From: Methylocystaceae bacterium UBA5192
Lineage (GTDB): Bacteria > Pseudomonadota > Alphaproteobacteria > Rhizobiales > Beijerinckiaceae
Length of the DNA stretch: 10,057 nt
Direction of reading: 5' to 3'
Assembly: GCA_002412985.1 (NCBI GenBank)
Contig: DHWC01000098.1
Coordinates: 1 to 10,057 of the forward strand
Shown here: positions 6,211 to 10,057 of the stretch, piece after piece
Position numbering within the stretch: position 1 is the stretch's first letter
Layout: the number at the start of each line of letters is the position of its first letter
Made by a program: the position numbers and the translations under genes
The notes under the pieces: generated by a model
Seen by the model: only the letters and a program-made list of their open reading frames with translations
The model's database searches: none
Told to the model about the DNA's origin: nothing

Positions 6211-6612
6211 TCATTGAGCAACAAATTTCAAACACAGGCCATTGATGCAATAGCGTAACCCTGTCGGCGGCGGGCCATCGGGAAATACATGCCCCAGATG
6301 AGAGCCGCACTGCCCACAATGCACCTCTGTACGAACCATTCCATACCGACGATCCTCCTTAACGCCTAAGGAGCCCGGTTCCGGAGAAAAAAAACTCGGC
6401 CAACCGGTGCCGCTCTCAAACTTGTCTTCAGAACGGAAAAGCAGCTGGTCGCATCCTACGCAAAGAAATGCCCCAGGGCGCTTCTCATGATTTAACGCAC
6501 AACTGCCAGCGGGCTCTGTTCCATGCCCCCTCATTATTGCATATTGTTCGGGGGTGAGCAGCCTGCGCCAGACTTCCTCGCTATGCGAAACTGGAAATTG
6601 CTCATCGTCCAT
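6211..6612 (-). CDS. msrB: Peptide-methionine (R)-S-oxide reductase MsrB
   Basis: MsrB reduces the R-epimer of methionine sulfoxide in oxidised proteins. The 133-residue product has the full domain: TPEQYAIMRGHGTEPAG (20-36), NHEKRPGAF, structural zinc ligands Cys51-x2-Cys54 and Cys99-x2-Cys102, ESGTGWPSF (66-74), HLGHVFPDG, and the catalytic cysteine Cys122 in RYCING. The resolving-cysteine position of the GCGWPSF type is Thr69 here. Cys38 (GSCAL) or the unusual Cys127 may recycle the enzyme instead. A TTG at 6636 would add eight residues, but the ATG at 6612 has GGGGTG just upstream and is preferred. No signal peptide is visible, so it is probably cytosolic. It stands alone on the minus strand, divergent from the FAD oxidoreductase, with its own likely terminator. 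Confidence 0.93.
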   Translation of the reverse strand: MDDEQFPVSHSEEVWRRLLTPEQYAIMRGHGTEPAGSCALNHEKRPGAFLCVGCDQLLFRSEDKFESGTGWPSFFSPEPGSLGVKEDRRYGMVRTEVHCGQCGSHLGHVFPDGPPPTGLRYCINGLCLKFVAQ

Positions 6613-6651
6613 AAAACACCCCAGCAATGGACACAAAATAAATTGAACTTA

Positions 6652-6664
6652 TCTAATAATTAGA
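6652..6664. promoter_or_regulatory. Perfect palindrome in the msrB/oxidoreductase divergent gap
   Basis: TCTAAT-A-ATTAGA is a perfect 13-base palindrome in the 152-bp gap between the divergent msrB and FAD-oxidoreductase starts, about 40 bases upstream of msrB. Its place suits an operator for one or both genes, but AT-rich palindromes of this size arise easily by chance. A TATAAA at about 6705 could serve as a -10 for the rightward gene, though no good -35 goes with it. Confidence 0.2.
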
Positions 6665-6764
6665 GGGCTCTAGAAATTTAGCCAGTCTTCTGCAAAACCT
6701 GAGTCTATAAATTAACGGTGACAGCATAGTGGTTCAATTACCGTCGCCCTTCGAAGATTGACGA

Positions 6765-8330
6765 ATGACAATTAAAAAATTTGATGTCGTAATTATCGGA
6801 TCTGGACTTGGAGGGCTCACTGCAGGCGCCCTTCTTGCGAGGAGCGGATATAGCGTCTGCTTATTGGAGCGTAACTTTAGTCTTGGCGGCGCCGCCTCAG
6901 TCTACAAAGTTGGCGACCTCCCAATCGAAGCCTCACTCCACCAAACATCCGATCCCCGGAATCCACGTGATGTAAAACATGAGTTGCTGAGTCGTATTGG
7001 CATTTTAGACGAAATAGAATGGCAGACGACCGGCCCGCTTTATAATGTACGTGGCGGGCCGTTGGGCGAGCCGTTTGAATTGCCAAGCGGGTTTGCAGCT
7101 GCGCATGACGCCCTTGCGAACCGCTTCCCAGACAAAAGCTCAGCAATAAAAAATTTTCTAGGTCAAGTCGAACAAATTCACGACTCTTTGTGGAACATAA
7201 AACAAGCTCGCGAGAATAACTCTTTTGCGAAACTCGCGCGCGGGCTGTGGGAGGTCGCGCCAGCCGCTCAGGATTGGCAAAAATCCTTAGATGATATTTT
7301 TACGCGTGAATTTGCCGGCGCAGAAGGCTTGAAATGCGCTCTAGGAGCCAATCTTGCCTATTACGGAGACAATCCAAAAAATCTCTGGTGGGTTTTTTAT
7401 GCTCTTGCACAAGGAGGATATATTGCTTCCGGCGGGGCCTATATTAAAGGCGGCTCGCGACAGCTCAGTCTAAAGCTCGCTAAGGCGATTACGAAAACAG
7501 GCGGCGTTGTAAAGATGGGCCGGCTTGTCACGAATATTGAGATTAACGACGAAGGCGCGGTCACCGCCATTCGGCATTCTGCGCGACGAACCGGCGATGA
7601 CGAAGAACGCCTTTGCGCAAGAGTCGTGATGGCTAATTGCGCGCCAAGCCTAGCGGCCTCGATGATGGAGGAACCGGCACGGAGTAAGATGGAGAGGGAA
7701 TTTGGCGCGAGACCCCTCTCGACCTCGCTCTTCTCCGCTAATTTTGGATTATCCACTCATCCCTCAAATGTTGGGATAAAAAATTTTTCATCAATAATTT
7801 TACCCAAGGACATGCAACGCTTTGATCAGTATGGCGATGGCAAGCGGGCGATGAGCGCCATGCCTAAAAATTCATTACCCATACACTCTATTATCAATTT
7901 CACTGCGGTAGACTCGGGTCTTTGGGAAAATCCGCCTATTCTCATCAGCGTGCTGGGTCTTGATTGCCTTGATAATTGGAAAGATTTACCCAAAGAAGCC
8001 GCCGTCGATAGACGTGAACAATGGCTTGAGGCAATTCAACTATCCCTTGATCGCATGTACCCTGGCTTCTCAAAGCTAGTAAGTTCGAGAATGTTACTAA
8101 ACGCGTTTTCTATGTCCAGCTATCTCAATACGCCCGAGGGCGCTGTTTATGGTTTTGCCGCCCTCCCTCCTGAGGATCCTATTCTTGCTGGTTTTCCTCG
8201 GACGCCAATGACGCCAATAAAAGGCCTCTATCTTGCTTCAGCATTTGGTGGTGAGCACGGCTTTAATGGCGCGATGCTTTCTGGGGCTGAAGCAGCGCGA
8301 CTTGCTGAAGAAGCTTTAGCTAAAGCATGA
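6765..8330 (+). CDS. FAD-dependent oxidoreductase, phytoene desaturase/retinol saturase-like (COG1233 type)
   Basis: This 521-residue protein opens with a dinucleotide-binding beta-alpha-beta fold, GSGLGGLTAGALLARSGY (12-29), with the ribose-binding Glu35 (LLERN). GGAAS follows, as in CrtI-type amine-oxidase-like flavoproteins. The C-terminal FAD motif is present near 489-513 (GLYLASAFGGEHGFNGAMLSG). The middle is less conserved. Relatives act on carotenoids, retinoids or other polyisoprenoids and lipids, so a hydrophobic substrate is likely but cannot be named. No crtB or other carotenoid gene is adjacent, so phytoene desaturation is not supported by context. The ATG at 6765 has only a weak upstream GAAG, yet it places the Rossmann motif at the usual distance. 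It is a single-gene unit, divergent from msrB and convergent with the SMR gene. Confidence 0.85.
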   Translation: MTIKKFDVVIIGSGLGGLTAGALLARSGYSVCLLERNFSLGGAASVYKVGDLPIEASLHQTSDPRNPRDVKHELLSRIGILDEIEWQTTGPLYNVRGGPLGEPFELPSGFAAAHDALANRFPDKSSAIKNFLGQVEQIHDSLWNIKQARENNSFAKLARGLWEVAPAAQDWQKSLDDIFTREFAGAEGLKCALGANLAYYGDNPKNLWWVFYALAQGGYIASGGAYIKGGSRQLSLKLAKAITKTGGVVKMGRLVTNIEINDEGAVTAIRHSARRTGDDEERLCARVVMANCAPSLAASMMEEPARSKMEREFGARPLSTSLFSANFGLSTHPSNVGIKNFSSIILPKDMQRFDQYGDGKRAMSAMPKNSLPIHSIINFTAVDSGLWENPPILISVLGLDCLDNWKDLPKEAAVDRREQWLEAIQLSLDRMYPGFSKLVSSRMLLNAFSMSSYLNTPEGAVYGFAALPPEDPILAGFPRTPMTPIKGLYLASAFGGEHGFNGAMLSGAEAARLAEEALAKA

Positions 8331-8362
8331 TGAAAATATAATTCGCTTAAAAAGATATAGTT

Positions 8363-8380
8363 GAGATTTGACAAAATCTC
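8363..8380. terminator. Possible bidirectional hairpin between convergent genes
   Basis: GAGATTT-GACA-AAATCTC is a perfect 7-bp stem with a four-base loop in the 62-bp gap between the stops of the FAD oxidoreductase and the SMR gene. The minus strand continues AACTATATCTTTTT and the plus strand TGATCAGCC, so neither side has an immediate U-tract. The position between converging genes supports a shared terminator role. Confidence 0.4.
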
Positions 8381-8392
8381 TGATCAGCCATC

Positions 8393-8725
8393 TCAATGGA
8401 CGCCAATTTTAGAAAATACATTAATAACTAACACGCCTGAAACAATTAAAAAAATACCTATGATTGCCGCTTTATCCAGAGCCTGTCCTAGATAAAGCCA
8501 AGAGATCAGACTAATTAGAGCCGTACCAGCGCCAGACCATATTGCGTAACCAACAGCTGTAGGGATCGTTTTTAGGGTCAAAGATAATAAATAAAATGAA
8601 GCTGTATACGCCAACCCAACAATAATCGAAGGCCATAGCCGACTAAATCCATCCGACTCCTTCAATGCCGTAGTGCCAAGAACCTCACAGATTATAGCGA
8701 TCAGCAAGTAAGCATAGGATTTCAT
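8393..8725 (-). CDS. Small multidrug resistance (SMR) family transporter, EmrE/QacE/SugE-like
   Basis: This 110-residue, four-helix inner-membrane protein exchanges protons for cationic or guanidinium-type compounds as a dimer. Hydrophobic segments lie at about residues 4-21, 32-50, 57-76 and 85-104. The residues that define the family sit at EmrE numbering: the proton/substrate glutamate Glu14 (AIICEVLGTTALK), Tyr40, Tyr60 and Trp63 (GYAIWSGAGTALI), and the helix-4 motif IIGIFLIVSGVLVIN (88-102). The sequence is closer to the EmrE/QacE drug-exporting branch (SDGF loop, YAIWSG) than to Gdx/SugE, but the split is not decisive by eye. It has the expected length, a weak ribosome binding site, and converges with the preceding oxidoreductase. 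It was probably transcribed alone. Confidence 0.93.
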   Translation of the reverse strand: MKSYAYLLIAIICEVLGTTALKESDGFSRLWPSIIVGLAYTASFYLLSLTLKTIPTAVGYAIWSGAGTALISLISWLYLGQALDKAAIIGIFLIVSGVLVINVFSKIGVH

Positions 8726-8771
8726 ATTATCGATGGCTTTCTGGTTAAATTAAGAAATCATCTAACAGTTG

Positions 8772-8798
8772 GTTATAGCCAGCTTTCACTGACCTCAA
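8772..8798 (-). promoter_or_regulatory. Candidate promoter of the SMR gene
   Basis: On the minus strand TTGAGG (8798-8793) and TATAAC (8777-8772) resemble sigma-70 -35 and -10 boxes. The 15-base spacing is shorter than the usual 16-18. It would give a leader of roughly 40 bases before the ATG at 8725. The -10 is good; the spacing lowers confidence. Confidence 0.3.
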
Positions 8799-8863
8799 CG
8801 GCGAGCGCCTTACTCAAGAATAGTGAGTATATTTTATTTGGAATAAAAACAAACTACATCGGA

Positions 8864-8892
8864 TTGAGTAAAATTGTAATTGCCGCTATTTT
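8864..8892 (+). promoter_or_regulatory. Candidate sigma-70 promoter of the PsiF-like gene
   Basis: TTGAGT (8864-8869) and TATTTT (8887-8892) are separated by exactly 17 bases. Transcription would start near 8900, about 90 bases before the ATG at 8988. No obvious Pho box (paired direct repeats like CTGTCAT) was seen upstream, so phosphate control, suggested only by the name of the family, is not supported here. Confidence 0.45.
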
Positions 8893-8987
8893 AGCCTTAG
8901 AAAAAAACGCCCCATTTAGCCTCATATTTATCATAACCTGATGCAAAAGCGCACTGCTAAATCATAAAATCACGGAGCTATAAAATC

Positions 8988-9272
8988 ATGAAAAAATCAA
9001 TGATATCCAAATACTTTACAGCGCTATTCTTGCTTAACGCTTCTTTCGTATCCGCCCAAGAGCATCCAATTCCCCCAGCCAATCCCGATTGCGCAGCACA
9101 AGCAATCAATAACAAAGTCGAACCCGCCAGCATAAGTTCTTTCATGAAAAAATGCGAAAATGAAACGGCTCAACGCAATTGCGAAGCTGCTGCTGCAGAT
9201 AAAAAAATAACCGGAAAAGCTAAAATCGGCTTTGTTAAGAATTGCGTAAAAGACGCTGCTCAATTTCAGTAA
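8988..9272 (+). CDS. Small exported PsiF-repeat protein
   Basis: This 94-residue product has a signal peptide (MKK start, hydrophobic core near 10-21, likely cleavage after VSA at residue 23), leaving a mature protein of about 71 residues. The mature part is two copies of a Cys-x20-Cys unit: Cys35-Cys56 and Cys65-Cys86, exactly 30 residues apart. Each has an alanine-rich start and a Phe four residues before the second Cys (SFMKKC, GFVKNC). This is the pattern of PsiF-repeat proteins, named for E. coli PsiF, whose molecular role is unknown. Each pair could form a disulfide in the periplasm. The start has GGAG ten bases upstream and a good promoter candidate about 100 bases before it. It is a stand-alone gene. 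Confidence 0.8.
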   Translation: MKKSMISKYFTALFLLNASFVSAQEHPIPPANPDCAAQAINNKVEPASISSFMKKCENETAQRNCEAAAADKKITGKAKIGFVKNCVKDAAQFQ

Positions 9273-9311
9273 AACCAAGCTACATCTTATTTGAAAAAAT
9301 CTAATGGCCAA

Positions 9312-9336
9312 GACTATCGACTATTTTTAGATAGTC
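9312..9336. repeat. Inverted repeat after the PsiF-like gene
   Basis: GACTATC (9312-9318) can pair with GATAGTC (9330-9336). A second GACTAT at 9319-9324 offers an alternative stem with a six-base loop. It lies 40 bases after the PsiF-like stop and has no U-tract on the plus side, so a terminator role is doubtful. Confidence 0.25.
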
Positions 9337-9407
9337 CTTGTAATAATCCGCAAGCTTTGAATTAGCGCCAGGCGACAAAGAAATCCGTAACGGGCAAAAC
9401 GATAGCA

Positions 9408-9427
9408 GCCTCGCAAAAGCCCGAGGC
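9408..9427 (-). terminator. Possible terminator downstream of the SmbP-like gene
   Basis: GCCTCG (9408-9413) pairs with CGAGGC (9422-9427) around an eight-base loop. On the minus strand it follows the SmbP-like stop by 66 bases and is succeeded by TGCTATCGTTTT, an imperfect U-tract. It may end that transcript. Confidence 0.3.
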
Positions 9428-9493
9428 CAAATTAACCGGTATAAATTACGAAATCTACCGTGTTGAGTTAAAATCCAATACCTTGATCGAAGA

Positions 9494-9892
9494 CTAATGT
9501 ATCGCAAGCTCTAGATGAGAAAGCGCTTCGCGTACATGGGCCAATGCTCTTGCAGTGTGCGATTTACGGCCCTCGATAATCGCCTCCTTTAAATGGATGA
9601 TAGCCTCTTTGGTATGTGGATTATCATCATTATCTCTATTCGCTTGCTTGATGTCTGCAAGCGCTGCGCGCGAATGAACGACCAAGCCATTCTCGTGTCC
9701 CGCTTCGCCGGCCTCAACAGCCGATTTCGCATGATCAATTGCCCGCTCTGTATGGAATATAGCATCGCGTCCATGAGCGCCTACCAGAGCATCAATAGCG
9801 TTCATTAACGGCTCTTCTGAACGGACGATTTGTGTTTGCGCCAAAAGAGCGCCCACAATCAGGATCAAAAAATGGTATTTATTTTGAGACAT
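9494..9892 (-). CDS. Small exported histidine-rich metal-binding protein, SmbP-like
   Basis: This 132-residue protein begins with a signal peptide (hydrophobic core at about 8-19, likely cleavage after VRS near 25). The mature chain is alanine/glutamate-rich and predicted almost wholly helical. It carries eleven histidines, many at exact seven-residue spacing: 40-47-54, 66-73, 93-100 and 112-119-126. Segments such as HTKEAIIHLKEAI and ALAHVREALSHLE match the repeat style of SmbP, the periplasmic copper-binding four-helix protein of Nitrosomonas europaea. Binding of copper or another divalent metal in the periplasm is therefore likely, though the metal is inferred. The ATG at 9892 has GGAG seven bases upstream. 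It stands alone; the PsiF-like gene converges on it. Confidence 0.8.
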   Translation of the reverse strand: MSQNKYHFLILIVGALLAQTQIVRSEEPLMNAIDALVGAHGRDAIFHTERAIDHAKSAVEAGEAGHENGLVVHSRAALADIKQANRDNDDNPHTKEAIIHLKEAIIEGRKSHTARALAHVREALSHLELAIH

Positions 9893-9960
9893 AGAAAAGC
9901 TCCAACTTTATATGCATATTTAATATCTGAACACGCGCAAGTTATCTAGCTAGTTTAGAT

Positions 9961-9985
9961 CCCCCTCATCAACAGATGAGACGGG
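9961..9985. repeat. Short hairpin upstream of the SmbP-like gene
   Basis: CTCATC-AACA-GATGAG (9965-9980) is a perfect 6-bp stem with a tetraloop, and flanking CCC and GGG can extend it. No T-run follows on either strand. It may be an operator or belong to the 3' end of a gene beyond the window. Nothing else was recognised between 9893 and 10057. Confidence 0.2.
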
Positions 9986-10057
9986 TTTAGGACCTTATTC
10001 ATACAGCAAGATAGGCTAAAAAACTTTTAGTAATTACCGCACTCCCTCTCGCTCATA

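Noticed and set aside
6059..6319. Minus-strand ORF of 86 codons
   Set aside because: It overlaps the conserved 3' part of msrB in another frame and runs through the likely terminator.
8811..8829. TACTCA/TGAGTA stem followed by TATTTTATTT
   Set aside because: Only six AT-rich pairs and a mixed tract with no gene ending upstream on the plus strand; too weak to call a terminator.
9024..9311. Minus-strand ORF of 95 codons opposite the PsiF-like gene
   Set aside because: The plus-strand frame has a signal peptide, exact cysteine repeats and a promoter; this one is its shadow.
9301..9507. Minus-strand ORF of 68 codons after the SmbP-like gene
   Set aside because: Arginine/leucine-rich translation typical of non-coding sequence, no Shine-Dalgarno, and it contains two hairpins.

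Overview
The window most likely comes from an alphaproteobacterial, serine-cycle methylotroph, possibly a methanotroph of the Hyphomicrobiales. The left half (1-5538) is a minus-strand block of five C1 genes in transcription order: ftfL (formate-THF ligase), sgaA (serine-glyoxylate aminotransferase), hprA (hydroxypyruvate reductase), mtdA (methylene-H4F/H4MPT dehydrogenase) and the first part of fchA (methenyl-H4F cyclohydrolase), which runs off the left edge. The proteins resemble their Methylobacterium extorquens counterparts almost end to end. By eye the base composition is close to balanced, which is low for the well-known high-GC members of this guild, so the exact lineage is open.

Together these genes turn formate into formyl-, methenyl- and methylene-tetrahydrofolate (FtfL, FchA, MtdA). 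SgaA and HprA then carry the serine made from methylene-H4F plus glycine through hydroxypyruvate to glycerate. mtdA and fchA are one base apart and probably translationally coupled. The other three intergenic gaps (92, 67 and 137 bp) each hold at least one inverted repeat. The one between sgaA and hprA is a textbook intrinsic terminator, but it points against the operon.

A 672-bp gene-free stretch (5539-6210) lies upstream of ftfL. It holds a leader hairpin beside the ftfL ribosome binding site, a second plus-facing terminator, a block of interrupted reading frames, an AT-rich tract and the probable msrB terminator.

The right half is a set of short, independently oriented genes: msrB (minus, methionine-R-sulfoxide reductase), a CrtI/retinol-saturase-like FAD oxidoreductase (plus), an SMR-family membrane transporter (minus), a small exported PsiF-repeat protein (plus) and a small exported histidine-rich protein like the copper-binding SmbP of ammonia oxidisers (minus). 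An SmbP-like protein would suit an organism with copper-dependent methane or ammonia oxidation, but no monooxygenase gene is visible here. No tRNA, rRNA, CRISPR array or intact mobile element was recognised.
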